Below, piece after piece: positions 42,793 to 51,238 of a stretch of 64,000 nt of DNA. Position numbers and translations under genes: made by a program. This DNA is from Micromonospora sp. NBC_00389 (GTDB taxonomy: Bacteria; Actinomycetota; Actinomycetes; Mycobacteriales; Micromonosporaceae). Under the pieces are notes generated by a model. The model was given only the letters and a program-made list of their open reading frames with translations, ran no database searches and was not told where the DNA came from. The stretch lies in NCBI RefSeq assembly GCF_036059255.1, contig NZ_CP107947.1, positions 5,890,001 to 5,954,000 of the forward strand, written 5' to 3'. Position 1 is the first letter of the stretch; the number at the start of each line of letters is the position of its first letter.

Positions 42793-43170
42793 TCAGCGCA
42801 GGACCGGCGGATCCACCCGGTAGCCGGGCAGCGACGGCCACCGCACGGTCAGCACCACCGAGGCCGACTCGGCGTACCAGGAGTGGTCCACCCCGCGGGC
42901 CCACACCACGTAGTCGCCCGGCGCGGCCAACCGCACCGTCCGGTCCGGCAACTCCACCCGGAACCGCCCCTCGATCAGCACGAGCAGGCTGGTCCGCCGC
43001 TCCCCCGTCGCCCACCGCGAGCGGGCCTCCCCGGGCGGGTGCACACCCCACTTCACCTCGACGTCGGTGCTGTGCCGGATCTCCCCCGGCAGCGCGAAGT
43101 GCCCGAGCAGCCAACCCGCGTTGCCGGCACCGTCGACACCGGCGTTGCCCACGTACACCGTCTCACCCAA
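42793..43170 (-). CDS. Cupin-domain protein
   Basis: A 125-residue single cupin: 'FALPGEIRHSTDVEVKWGVHPPGEARSRWATGERRTSLLVLIEGRFRVEL' and 'LAAPGDYVVWARGVDHSWYAESASVVLTVRWPS'. Conserved H and E positions of cupin motif 1 (HxxGE-like) and the histidine in motif 2 could bind metal. Close relatives in Streptomyces are often mislabelled signal peptidase I. TTG 43170 is chosen because GGGGGAGG is five bases upstream. The function is unknown. Confidence 0.75.
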   Translation of the reverse strand: MGETVYVGNAGVDGAGNAGWLLGHFALPGEIRHSTDVEVKWGVHPPGEARSRWATGERRTSLLVLIEGRFRVELPDRTVRLAAPGDYVVWARGVDHSWYAESASVVLTVRWPSLPGYRVDPPVLR

Positions 43171-43232
43171 CGGACCTCCCCCAACGCGCCGGCCGAGCAA
43201 CCTATCAGGGCCCGGGCGACTAACCTGGACCG

Positions 43233-43625
43233 GTGACCGACGACCTCGACGCCGAGACGCTGGCGTTCGCGCACCGGATGTTCGACCTGGCGCGGGCGGG
43301 CTCCACCGAGGAACTGGCGGCGCAGCTCGACGCCGGGTTGCCGGTCAACCTGACCAACGACAAGGGCGACACGCTGCTGATCCTCGCCGCGTACCACGCC
43401 CACCCGTCCACGGTGGCCGCCCTGCTGGCCCGCGGCGCGGACCACAGCCGGACCAACGACCGAGGCCAGACCGCGCTGGCCGCCGCGGTCTTCCGCAGCA
43501 GCACCGAGGCGGTCCGCGCGCTGCTCGCCGCCGGCGCCGACCCGGCGCACGGCAACCCGTCCGCCGCGGAGACCGCGCAGTTCTTCGACCTGCCGGAGAT
43601 GACGGCGCTCCTGCGGGCCGGCTGA
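43233..43625 (+). CDS. Ankyrin-repeat protein
   Basis: A 130-residue protein with about three ankyrin repeats: 'FDLARAGSTEELAAQLDAGLPVNLTNDKGDTLLILAAYHAHPSTVAALLARGADHSRTNDRGQTALAAAVFRSS...' (shown here by its repeat marks LLARGAD and LLAAGAD). It is probably a cytoplasmic protein-binding module. GTG 43233 is leaderless, with TAACCT at 43221-43226 six bases upstream. It is divergent from the cupin gene and followed 32 bases later by the DUF3500 gene. Confidence 0.88.
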   Translation: MTDDLDAETLAFAHRMFDLARAGSTEELAAQLDAGLPVNLTNDKGDTLLILAAYHAHPSTVAALLARGADHSRTNDRGQTALAAAVFRSSTEAVRALLAAGADPAHGNPSAAETAQFFDLPEMTALLRAG

Positions 43626-43657
43626 CGCCAGCCCCGGCGGGCCGGTATACAGAGCCG

Positions 43658-44614
43658 ATGGAAGATCCCCTGCCCGAGCAGATGCGCGCCGCCGCCACCG
43701 CGCTGCTGGCCGCGCTCGACCCGGCGGCCCGCGACCAGGCCGTGCGCCCGTTCGACGACGAGGCGGCCCGACGCTGGCTGGAGTACCGGCCCCGGCCCCG
43801 ACCCGGCGCCTGCCTCGCCGAGCTGGACATCGCCGGGCGTAAGGCCGCGCACCGGCTGCTGGCCACCGCGCTCAGCCCGTCGGCGTACGCGCAGGCGATG
43901 GCGATCGTCGCACTAGAGGAGGTGCTGGACCGGGCCGAGGGCTGGCATCGCGGGCGACACAGCGGCGACTACTGGATCGCCGTGTTCGGCGATCCGGCGC
44001 GCGACGACCGCTGGGCGTGGCGGCTGGAGGGGCACCACCTGTCGGTGAACATGACCGTGGTGGACGACCAGGTCTCCCCCGCGCCGATCTTCTTCGGCGC
44101 CAACCCGGCGGCGGTCCGGTACGCCGGCCGCCCCGTCTCCCGGCCGCTCGGCATCGAGGAGGACCTGGCCCGGGCCCTGCTCGACGCGCTGGGGCCGGCC
44201 GAGCGGGCCGCGGCGATCATCGCCGACGAGGCACCGGCGGACATCATCAGCGCCACCCGTGGCCGGGTCGACGCGCCGCTGGAGCCGCTCGGCGTGCCGG
44301 CAGGCCGGCTGGGGCCGACCGGCCGGGCGCTGCTCGACCAGGTGGTCGCGCTCTACCTGGACCGGTTGCCGCCGGAGCTGGCCATCCGGGAGGCGGGCCG
44401 ACTCGACGGCGGCCAACTGCACTTCGCCTGGGCCGGCCCCACCCGCCCCGGGCAGCGGCACTACTACCGGGTCCAGGGCGACGACCTGCTGATCGAATAC
44501 GACAACACCACCGAGGACGGCAACCACGCGCACACCGTGCTGCGTCGCCCCGCCAGCGACTTCGGCGCCGACGTCCTGGCCGCCCACCACCAGACCCACC
44601 CCCACCCGCACTGA
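43658..44614 (+). CDS. DUF3500 family protein
   Basis: A 318-residue protein with the DUF3500 pattern: 'RRWLEYRPRPRPGACLAELD', 'HRLLATALSPSAYAQAMAIVALEEVL', 'DYWIAVFGDPARDDRWAWRLEGHHLSVNMTVVDDQVSPAPIFFGANPA', 'LHFAWAGP' and 'HYYRVQGDDLLIEYDNTTEDGNHAHTVLR'. The cluster of His, Asp and Glu in the second half suggests a metal-binding site. The function is unknown. The start is set at ATG 43658; TATACA six bases upstream is a possible but imperfect leaderless -10. Confidence 0.88.
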   Translation: MEDPLPEQMRAAATALLAALDPAARDQAVRPFDDEAARRWLEYRPRPRPGACLAELDIAGRKAAHRLLATALSPSAYAQAMAIVALEEVLDRAEGWHRGRHSGDYWIAVFGDPARDDRWAWRLEGHHLSVNMTVVDDQVSPAPIFFGANPAAVRYAGRPVSRPLGIEEDLARALLDALGPAERAAAIIADEAPADIISATRGRVDAPLEPLGVPAGRLGPTGRALLDQVVALYLDRLPPELAIREAGRLDGGQLHFAWAGPTRPGQRHYYRVQGDDLLIEYDNTTEDGNHAHTVLRRPASDFGADVLAAHHQTHPHPH

Positions 44615-44635
44615 CGGATGGAGCGCGGGCTGGCG

Positions 44636-45394
44636 TCAGGGACGGGTGGCCGCAATGAGGAAACGCTGGGCGTGGGCCACGAACGGGCCCTCGGTGGCGA
44701 TCCGGTGGTGCAGGGCGAGCAACTGGGGGCGGTAGCGGTCCACAGTGAAGCCCGGCACCGTCCAGACGACCTTGCGCAGGAACCAGACCACCGCGCCGAC
44801 GTCGTGGAAGACCGCCCGCAACGTGGCCCGGCGCAGGTCGACCACGCTCAGCCCGGCGGCCCGGGCGGCGGTCACGGCGTGCTCAGGGTGTCGCTGATCC
44901 GGCGGCGGTAACGAGCCGAGGATCGCCTCGCTCAGCTCGCGCATGGTGCCCGCCCCGATCTGCTGGGACAGGAACGTCCCGCCCGGACGCAGCACCCGGG
45001 CGGTCTCCGCCCAGTCGGTCCGTACGGGGTGCCGGCTGACCACCAGATCGAAGGAGGCGTCGCGGAACGGCAGTGGCGCATCCGGGGTGACCGCCACCAC
45101 CGTCGCGCCGACCCGCCGCAGGGTGCCCCGGGCGACCTCGACGTTCGGCGGCCAGGCCTCGGTGGCCGTCAGCAGCCTCGGCGGCCGGGGGACCTCGGCG
45201 AGCACCTCGCCGCCACCGGTGTCCACGTCCAGCGCCGCGTCGGCGTGCGCCATCCGGTCGGCTACCAGCCCGGCGTACCCCCAGGGCGGGCGTTCCTCGG
45301 TGGCCCGACCGGCCAGCCAGTCGAATCCCCAGCCGTCCACCGGCGCGGCGGCCGCCTCCGCGATCAGCTCGGCCACGTCACGCTCGTCGCTCAT
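44636..45394 (-). CDS. Class I SAM-dependent methyltransferase
   Basis: A 252-residue protein with a methyltransferase fold: motif I-like 'ALDVDTGGGEVL' (glycine-rich loop), 'LTATEAWPPNVEVARGTL', 'LPFRDASFDLVVSRHPV' as motif IV, and 'ETARVLRPGGTFLSQQIG' as motif V. The N-terminal 40 residues are a helical cap. The substrate is unknown; relatives are often annotated as SAM-dependent methyltransferases of small molecules. It is convergent with the DUF3500 gene. Confidence 0.88.
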   Translation of the reverse strand: MSDERDVAELIAEAAAAPVDGWGFDWLAGRATEERPPWGYAGLVADRMAHADAALDVDTGGGEVLAEVPRPPRLLTATEAWPPNVEVARGTLRRVGATVVAVTPDAPLPFRDASFDLVVSRHPVRTDWAETARVLRPGGTFLSQQIGAGTMRELSEAILGSLPPPDQRHPEHAVTAARAAGLSVVDLRRATLRAVFHDVGAVVWFLRKVVWTVPGFTVDRYRPQLLALHHRIATEGPFVAHAQRFLIAATRP

Positions 45395-45513
45395 GGCGGA
45401 CAGCGTGGCCGGCCGGTCACGCCGACGGCAACCGGTTTGCCGGCAACGGCCGGCCGGAGTCCGCACGGGGTGCCCGACTGGAGCCTCGGTCGGGTGAGGC
45501 CGGGGCAGGTCGG

Positions 45514-46005
45514 TCAGGGGCGCGGGCGGGCGATCTCGACGGTGGAGCCGGCGAGCGTGTCCAGGCTGCCGGTCTCGGCCCGGCCTGCGTCGAACTGGCG
45601 CATCAGCCGGGCGCCGAGCCGTACGCCGACCCCGCCCACGGCCAGCGCGACCAGCTCGGTGACGAGGATCGCGACCGAGGCGCCACGCTGCGGGGCCTGT
45701 GCCCGAATCAGGCAGGTGACCAGGAACAGGCCGGCCATCGCCGCGTTCACCAGGTTGAAGGCGACGGCGGTGCGGCGGGTCCGGTCGACCGGCGCGTCCC
45801 ACAGGTCGACCATGCCGGCCACCACGGTCAGCGCTGCGGCGAACAGCGCGGCGACACCGGTCCAGTAGCCGACCTCGCCGAGGAAGGCGGGCCCGCCAGC
45901 CACGTCGGTGAGATCGAAGACGGTCGCGCTGACGAAGAGCCCGAAGGGGAACGTCACCAGCATCGGTTGGATCGGGTGCCCCTGCACCCGCAGCCGGCTC
46001 TGCAT
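45514..46005 (-). CDS. DUF2231 membrane protein
   Basis: A 163-residue protein with four hydrophobic segments, beginning 'RVQGHPIQPMLVTFPFGLFVSATVFDL', which is the H-P-hydrophobic start typical of DUF2231, then 'VGYWTGVAALFAAALTVVAGMVDLWD', 'VAFNLVNAAMAGLFLVTCLI' and 'VAILVTELVALAVGGVGV'. The family is of unknown function and often linked to redox or stress genes. ATG 46005 is supported by GGGGGAGG. A full SigB/SigF-type promoter is 42 bases upstream. Confidence 0.85.
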   Translation of the reverse strand: MQSRLRVQGHPIQPMLVTFPFGLFVSATVFDLTDVAGGPAFLGEVGYWTGVAALFAAALTVVAGMVDLWDAPVDRTRRTAVAFNLVNAAMAGLFLVTCLIRAQAPQRGASVAILVTELVALAVGGVGVRLGARLMRQFDAGRAETGSLDTLAGSTVEIARPRP

Positions 46006-46046
46006 CGGTCCTCCCCCTGGTCGGCGCAGCTCACGTGACCAGGTTG

Positions 46047-46072
46047 CTACCCGAGCCCGGTCGCGGCGAAAC
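46047..46072 (-). promoter_or_regulatory. SigB/SigF-type promoter of the DUF2231 gene
   Basis: Minus strand: GTTT (46072-46069), 16 bases, GGGTAG (46052-46047). Confidence 0.7.
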
Positions 46073-46125
46073 GACGCCGCCCGACTCGCCGCCCGCCGGA
46101 AGAACGGGCACCGTCACCGGCCCGG

Positions 46126-46866
46126 TCAGTTGTCGCGCTGGCGGGAGACCGTCCGGACCAGCCGCTCGGCCACCTCACGCAGCGGGATCGCCAACGAGGA
46201 CGCGGCCGTGCGCAGCACATCGAGGGCTTCGGCCGGCGTGCAGCCGCGCTGCGTCATGATCACGCCAACGGCCTGCTCCACCACCCCGTCCTGCAGCAGC
46301 GCGGCGTCCCACTCACCGGCGAGCGCGACCTGCCGGCCCCGGTCGCGGACCGCGGCCAGCAGCAGCCCGGCGTGCTCGGCGAGCAGCATCGCGGTCAACT
46401 GGTGCTGCGGGGTGAGCAGATCCGACGGTCCGGCGTACAGGTTGACGGCCCCGATCACCTGGTCGTCGATGTCCACCGGCGCGGAAATCACCCCGCGTAC
46501 GCCGAGGTCGCGGGCCCGCGCCGTCCAGGCCGGCCAGCGTGGCTCACCGGCCAGGTCCACGGCGAGGATCATCTCCCGCCGCTGGATGGCGCTCATCGCC
46601 GGCGAGTCCGGCCCGTGCCGCAGGTCGTCCAGGCCGGCCAGCCGCTCGTCGGAGGCCGCCACCCCGGCCGGCTCGCCGGCACGCAGGACCGTGAAACCGC
46701 ACCAGCGCACCCCGGCCACCGCGTCCCGGGTGACCCGGACCAGCGCCAGCAACGCCTCATCAAAATCGGTCAGGGCGATCAGGCCGGCGGTCAACTCCCG
46801 CAGCAACGCGGCAGTCTCCAGCACGCCGAGGCGCTCCGCCACCGGCTCCCGCATGTCCAGGTTCAC
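46126..46866 (-). CDS. GAF and ANTAR domain RNA-binding regulator
   Basis: A 246-residue protein. Residues about 15-165 form a GAF sensor ('ALLALVRVTRDAVAGVRWCGFTVL', 'RDLGVRGVISAPVDIDDQVIGAVNLYA'). Residues about 185-240 form an ANTAR domain ('LQDGVVEQAVGVIMTQRGCTPAEALDVLRTAASSLAIPLREVAERLV'). ANTAR proteins bind paired hexaloop hairpins in RNA to prevent termination. GAF-ANTAR fusions are frequent in actinobacteria. The start is GTG 46866 or the in-frame ATG four codons later. A SigB/SigF-type promoter lies upstream. Confidence 0.9.
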   Translation of the reverse strand: MNLDMREPVAERLGVLETAALLRELTAGLIALTDFDEALLALVRVTRDAVAGVRWCGFTVLRAGEPAGVAASDERLAGLDDLRHGPDSPAMSAIQRREMILAVDLAGEPRWPAWTARARDLGVRGVISAPVDIDDQVIGAVNLYAGPSDLLTPQHQLTAMLLAEHAGLLLAAVRDRGRQVALAGEWDAALLQDGVVEQAVGVIMTQRGCTPAEALDVLRTAASSLAIPLREVAERLVRTVSRQRDN

Positions 46867-46960
46867 CGGTCCGCAGCCCCCGTACGCCCCCGCGCGCTTC
46901 CCGCCGACGTCATCACCTGTGTCACCGTCTGCTCTCTCCCGACTTGACCGACCCGGGCTA

Positions 46961-46986
46961 CTACCCTCGCAAACCAGGGTCGAAAC
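46961..46986 (-). promoter_or_regulatory. SigB/SigF-type promoter of the GAF-ANTAR gene
   Basis: Minus strand: GTTT (46986-46983), 16 bases, GGGTAG (46966-46961), 95 bases before the start codon, immediately after the secA2 terminator. Confidence 0.7.
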
Positions 46987-46994
46987 GGCGTAAA

Positions 46995-47036
46995 TCGGGG
47001 CCCCTGCGACGCGCGGACGCGCGACAGGGGCCCCGA
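46995..47036 (-). terminator. Terminator hairpin of secA2
   Basis: Perfect 12-bp stem, 46995-47006 with 47025-47036; the 18-base loop is itself GC-rich and can pair internally. It starts 20 bases beyond the secA2 stop. Confidence 0.75.
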
Positions 47037-47056
47037 CAGCCGCAGGCCCCGACGCG

Positions 47057-49348
47057 TCAGCGCGCGGCTCCGCTGAGCCGCCGGCCGATCGAGGCGATCA
47101 GCCGGTCGAGCTCGGAGCCGAACGGGTTGTCGTGCACCAGGTAGGTCCACGTCGCGGTCGGGCGGACCAGGGTGCCATCATCGGGCTGCCAGTCCTCGTC
47201 GAATTCGGTCTCGGTGAAGGTGGCGATGGTGCGGGCCTCGATCTCCGGGAACAGGTTGTTGAACGCCGGCACCGCGGCCCGGTGGAACTCGTCCAGCGGG
47301 TCGAGCCGGCCCAGCGCGCGCAGGTGCACGCCCTCGCGAACCTCGGACAGCTCGGCCAGGTGCTCGGCCCAGAGGCGATCCACGTGGTAGAGCGCGATGG
47401 CCCGGGCCGCCCGGGCGAGCAGATCCTCGTCCATCTCGCCGGCCTTCTCGGGCATCTTGTCCAGCAGCATCAGCGCGGCCACGTCACTGGTCAGCAGCCG
47501 CTCCCGGCGCTCGGCGAGGGCCTTGCGCTGCTGCTCGATCACCACGCTGTAGCGCCAGGTGTTGCGGTGGATCTCGTGGTTGACACCCTCGGCGACCCGC
47601 TGGGCGTGCTCCACCGCGTAGTCCACCTGCTCGTCGGTGACCAGGCCGTCGGCGTTCATCCGCGGCGACGCCGGCACCGCGTCGGCGGCGTGCCGGATGA
47701 CCAGGTCGTCCTCCAGGCTGACGAAGAAGACCGACCCACCCGGGTCGCCCTGCCGGCCGGCCCGGCCGCGCAGCTGGTCGTCCACCCGGCGGCTGTCGTG
47801 CCGGCCGCTGCCGATCAGGTACAGCCCGCCCAGCTCGGCCACCCGCTCCCGGTCGGTCTGGTCGCTGCCACCGAGCCGGATGTCCACGCCCCGGCCGGCC
47901 ATCTGCGTGGAGACCGTCACCGCGCCGTACGCGCCGGCCTCGGCGATGATCGCCGCTTCCTCGTCGTCGTTCTTGGCGTTCAGCACCACGCAGGGCACCC
48001 CGGCCGCGTTCAGCCCGGCGGCCAGCCCCTCGGACTCCTTGACGTCCAGCGTGCCGACGAGCACCGGCCGCCCCTCGGCGTGGCAGCGCCGGATCTCGTC
48101 GATCAGCGCCTCGTCCTTCTCCGCCCGGGTCGCGTAGATCCGGTCCGGCTCGTCCTCGCGGACGCACGGGGTGTTCGGTGGGATCACCGCCACCTCAAGG
48201 CCGAAGAACTCCCGCAGCTGGTCACCGACCAGCACCGCGGTCGCGGTCATCCCACAGACCTTCGGGTAGAGCGCGATGAACGCCTGGATGGCGATGGTGC
48301 CCAGCACCTCGCCCTCGGCGGTGGCGTCCAAGCCCTCCTTGGCCTCCACGGCCGCCTGGAGCCCGTCCGGCCAGCGGCGGCGCTGGGCCACCCGGCCGCG
48401 CATCTCGTCGATCAGCTCGACCGAGCCCTCCCGGACGATGTAGTCCACGTCACGGTGCAGCAGGGCGTGCGCGTGCAGCGCCACGTTGACCGCGGAGAGC
48501 TGCGCGACGTGGTCCTCGTCGTACAGGTCGATGCCGAGCTTGGCCTCGACGGCGGCCAGGCCGGCGGCGGTGAACGCCACGCTGCGCCCGTCCTCGGCGA
48601 CCGTGTAGTGCCGGCCCTTGCGCAGCCCGCGCATCAGCGCGGCGGCGGCGTGCACCGGGTCCTGCTCGCCCGGCACCGCGCCGGCGAGGACCATCGGAAC
48701 CCGGGCCTCGTCGATCATGATCGAGTCGGCCTCGTCGACGATCGCGGTGGTCAGCGACGGCTGCACCCGGTCGGCCACGTCGGTGACCAACTGGTCGCGC
48801 AGGTAGTCGAAGCCCGCCTCGCTGACCGAGACGTAGGTGACGTCACAGGAGTACGCGTCGCGCCGCTCCTGCGGGGTGGACGCCTCGTTGACCCAGCCGA
48901 CGGTCAGGCCGAGCAGGGTGTAGACCGGCTCCATCCACTGCGCGTCGCGGCGGGCCAGGTAGTCGTTGACGGTGAGCACGTGCACCGGCCCGTTTCCGAG
49001 CCGAACGTGCCCGTACGCGGCGATCGCGGCGGTCAGGGTCTTGCCCTCACCGGTGGCCATTTCGGCGACCTTGCCGGAGAGCAGCGCCATGGCGCCCAGC
49101 AGCTGCACGTCGTACGGCCGCTGGTCGAGGCCACGGCGGGCGGCCTCCCGGCCGACGGCGCAGATCTCCTCGTAGCCGACCGCGTTGCCAGCGGCCTCGG
49201 TCAGCGCGGCGTCGTCCAGCGCGGCGAGGTCATCCTCGCGCGCCTCGATCGCCGGCAGCAGCTTCTCCAGCGGAGCAAGCTCCACGGTCGTGCCCGGGCG
49301 CTGGAGGAACCGCCGGAACTTGCTCTTGAACCGTTGCGACACACCCAT
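47057..49348 (-). CDS. secA2: Accessory preprotein translocase ATPase SecA2
   Basis: A 763-residue SecA-type ATPase, shorter than housekeeping SecA (about 900 or more) and lacking the C-terminal zinc-binding tail. The motor motifs are present: ATGEGKT near residue 98, VDEADSIMIDEAR in nucleotide-binding domain 1, and 'VSTQMAGRGVDIRLGG' with 'DDQLRGRAGRQGDPG' in domain 2. Actinobacterial SecA2 exports a subset of proteins, often without cleavable signals, using the SecYEG channel. ATG 49348 is chosen because TACCGT (49357-49362) precedes it by eight bases and overlaps any earlier start. No accessory SecY2 or obvious substrate gene is adjacent. Confidence 0.93.
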   Translation of the reverse strand: MGVSQRFKSKFRRFLQRPGTTVELAPLEKLLPAIEAREDDLAALDDAALTEAAGNAVGYEEICAVGREAARRGLDQRPYDVQLLGAMALLSGKVAEMATGEGKTLTAAIAAYGHVRLGNGPVHVLTVNDYLARRDAQWMEPVYTLLGLTVGWVNEASTPQERRDAYSCDVTYVSVSEAGFDYLRDQLVTDVADRVQPSLTTAIVDEADSIMIDEARVPMVLAGAVPGEQDPVHAAAALMRGLRKGRHYTVAEDGRSVAFTAAGLAAVEAKLGIDLYDEDHVAQLSAVNVALHAHALLHRDVDYIVREGSVELIDEMRGRVAQRRRWPDGLQAAVEAKEGLDATAEGEVLGTIAIQAFIALYPKVCGMTATAVLVGDQLREFFGLEVAVIPPNTPCVREDEPDRIYATRAEKDEALIDEIRRCHAEGRPVLVGTLDVKESEGLAAGLNAAGVPCVVLNAKNDDEEAAIIAEAGAYGAVTVSTQMAGRGVDIRLGGSDQTDRERVAELGGLYLIGSGRHDSRRVDDQLRGRAGRQGDPGGSVFFVSLEDDLVIRHAADAVPASPRMNADGLVTDEQVDYAVEHAQRVAEGVNHEIHRNTWRYSVVIEQQRKALAERRERLLTSDVAALMLLDKMPEKAGEMDEDLLARAARAIALYHVDRLWAEHLAELSEVREGVHLRALGRLDPLDEFHRAAVPAFNNLFPEIEARTIATFTETEFDEDWQPDDGTLVRPTATWTYLVHDNPFGSELDRLIASIGRRLSGAAR

Positions 49349-49434
49349 GAGCGGCAACGGTACGCGATTCGAGCCGGCTCCTGCGGCCCGACCGGTCGGG
49401 CGGTCGCCGGCATGTCGAACCCGACGCCGCCGGG

Positions 49435-51186
49435 TCAGCCGACCAGCAGCTGGTGGGTGGCCAGCTCCCGGTAGAGCGGGTCGGTGGCGGTCAGCTCGGC
49501 ATGGGTGCCCACGGCCACCACCCGGCCGCCGTCGAGGACGACGATCTGGTCGGCGTCGACCACGGTGGCGAGCCGGTGCGCCACGATCAACAGCGTCCGG
49601 CGGACGGCCACCGCGTCGATGGCGCGGCGCAGCGCCGCCTCGTTGCGCGCGTCGAGGTTGCTGGTCGGCTCGTCGAGCAGCAGCACCGGCGGGCCGGCCA
49701 GCAACGCCCGGGCGATGGCCAGCCGCTGCCGCTCACCCCCGGAGAGCAGCACCCCGCCCTCCCCCACCTGGACGTCCAGGCCCTGCGGGGACCGGTGGGC
49801 CAGATGAGCCAGGTTGACCTTGTCGAGGACCTCGTGCAGCCGGTCGTCGGCGGCGTCCGGCGTGGTGATCAAGAGGTTCTCCCGGAGTGTGCCGGCCAGC
49901 ACCGGGGCCTCCTGCTCGACGTAGCCGAGCCGGGCCCGCAGCGCGTCGCGGGGCAGCTCCCGCACGTCGCTGCCGTCCAGCCGGACCGCGCCGGCGCTCA
50001 CCTCGTAGAAGCGCTCGACCAGGGCCAGCAGGGTCGACTTGCCGGCGCCGGAGGGGCCGACCAGGGCGGTGCGGGTGCCGGTCGGCACCGCGAAGCTCAC
50101 CTCGTGCAGCACCGGCTCGCCGCCCGGGTAGCCGAACCCCACCCGGTCGAACTCGATCATCGGGGCGGGGCGGCGGGGGGTCGCCGTGGCACCCACGGCC
50201 ACCGGCCGGTCCGCCGCTCCCTCCGCCGGCACCGCAAGGATCTCCTCGATCCGCTGCAACGCGCCCAGGCCAGTCTGCAACTGGGTGTACGCGTTCAGCA
50301 CCTGGGCCAGCGGCAGGGCCAGGAAGAACAGGTACATGACGAAGGCGACCAGATCCCCGACGGTGATCGCGCCGGCGGCCACCCGGGCCCCGCCGATGCC
50401 GAGCACCAGCAGGAACGCGCCCTGCACGGTGACCGAGCCGATGGGCCCGACCACCGCCTGCACCCGGGCCACCCGCAGCCCCGCCCCGTACGCCGCCCGG
50501 GCGCTGCCGGTGACGGTCTCCGTCTCCCGGGCCTCGGCCCGGCTGGCCCGGATGGTCCGGGCCGCCGAGATGGCCCGCTCCACCGACGAGGTCATCTCGC
50601 CGATCCGCTCCTGGGCGGCGCGGGCCAGCGCCCGGACCCGCCGGGCGAAGGTGGCCGCGAAGCCCAGCCCCAGCCCCACCCCGAGCAGGGTGACACCGAA
50701 CAGCAGCGGATCGAGCAGCACCATGGCAATGCCCGCGCCGAGCACCATGACCGCCCCGGTGACCGTCTCGAAGAGCCCGGAGGTGACCACCGCCCGCAGC
50801 AGGGTGGTGTCCGAGCCCACCCGGGAGAGCAGGTCGCCGGTGCGCCGGCGGTCGTACTCGGCGATCGGCAGCCGCAGCAGGTGCCCGGCCAGCCGTCGCC
50901 GGGTGCCCAGCACCAGCCCCTCGGCCGTGCGTTGCAGGAGGTAGTTGCGCAGGCCGCCGATCGCCGCGCCGAGCAGCACCAGCACCACCAGCACCGACAC
51001 CAGCCGGGACACACCCAGGCCGTCGCTCACCCGGTCGAGCACCGACCGGGTGAGCAGCGGCTGGGCCAGTGACGCCCCCGCCCCGGCCAGCGACAGCACG
51101 CCCACCACGGCGAGGGTGCCGCGGTGCTCACGCAGGTACGGCAGCAGGGCGGTCAGGCCGACGGGCCGACCCTCACGGGTGCTCAT
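49435..51186 (-). CDS. ABC exporter, fused membrane and ATPase domains
   Basis: A 583-residue half-transporter working as a homodimer or heterodimer. Residues about 15-310 hold six membrane helices; residues about 345-580 are the ATPase with Walker A GPSGAGKST, signature LLSGGERQRLAIARAL, Walker B VLLLDEPTSNLDARN and the switch histidine in IVAHRLATV. It is of the multidrug/lipid exporter type (MsbA-like). TACCGT (51194-51199) is seven bases before ATG 51186, so the mRNA is leaderless. The substrate is unknown; the dehydrogenase pair next to it is transcribed separately. Confidence 0.93.
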   Translation of the reverse strand: MSTREGRPVGLTALLPYLREHRGTLAVVGVLSLAGAGASLAQPLLTRSVLDRVSDGLGVSRLVSVLVVLVLLGAAIGGLRNYLLQRTAEGLVLGTRRRLAGHLLRLPIAEYDRRRTGDLLSRVGSDTTLLRAVVTSGLFETVTGAVMVLGAGIAMVLLDPLLFGVTLLGVGLGLGFAATFARRVRALARAAQERIGEMTSSVERAISAARTIRASRAEARETETVTGSARAAYGAGLRVARVQAVVGPIGSVTVQGAFLLVLGIGGARVAAGAITVGDLVAFVMYLFFLALPLAQVLNAYTQLQTGLGALQRIEEILAVPAEGAADRPVAVGATATPRRPAPMIEFDRVGFGYPGGEPVLHEVSFAVPTGTRTALVGPSGAGKSTLLALVERFYEVSAGAVRLDGSDVRELPRDALRARLGYVEQEAPVLAGTLRENLLITTPDAADDRLHEVLDKVNLAHLAHRSPQGLDVQVGEGGVLLSGGERQRLAIARALLAGPPVLLLDEPTSNLDARNEAALRRAIDAVAVRRTLLIVAHRLATVVDADQIVVLDGGRVVAVGTHAELTATDPLYRELATHQLLVG

Positions 51187-51238
51187 GGCCGGAACGGTAG
51201 CCCGCCCCGTCACCCGGCGAGCGCGCTCCGCCGGCAGG

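Noticed and set aside
42793..43170. Signal peptidase I annotation carried by relatives of the cupin gene
   Set aside because: The sequence has a cupin fold and no Ser/Lys dyad or membrane anchor of signal peptidases.
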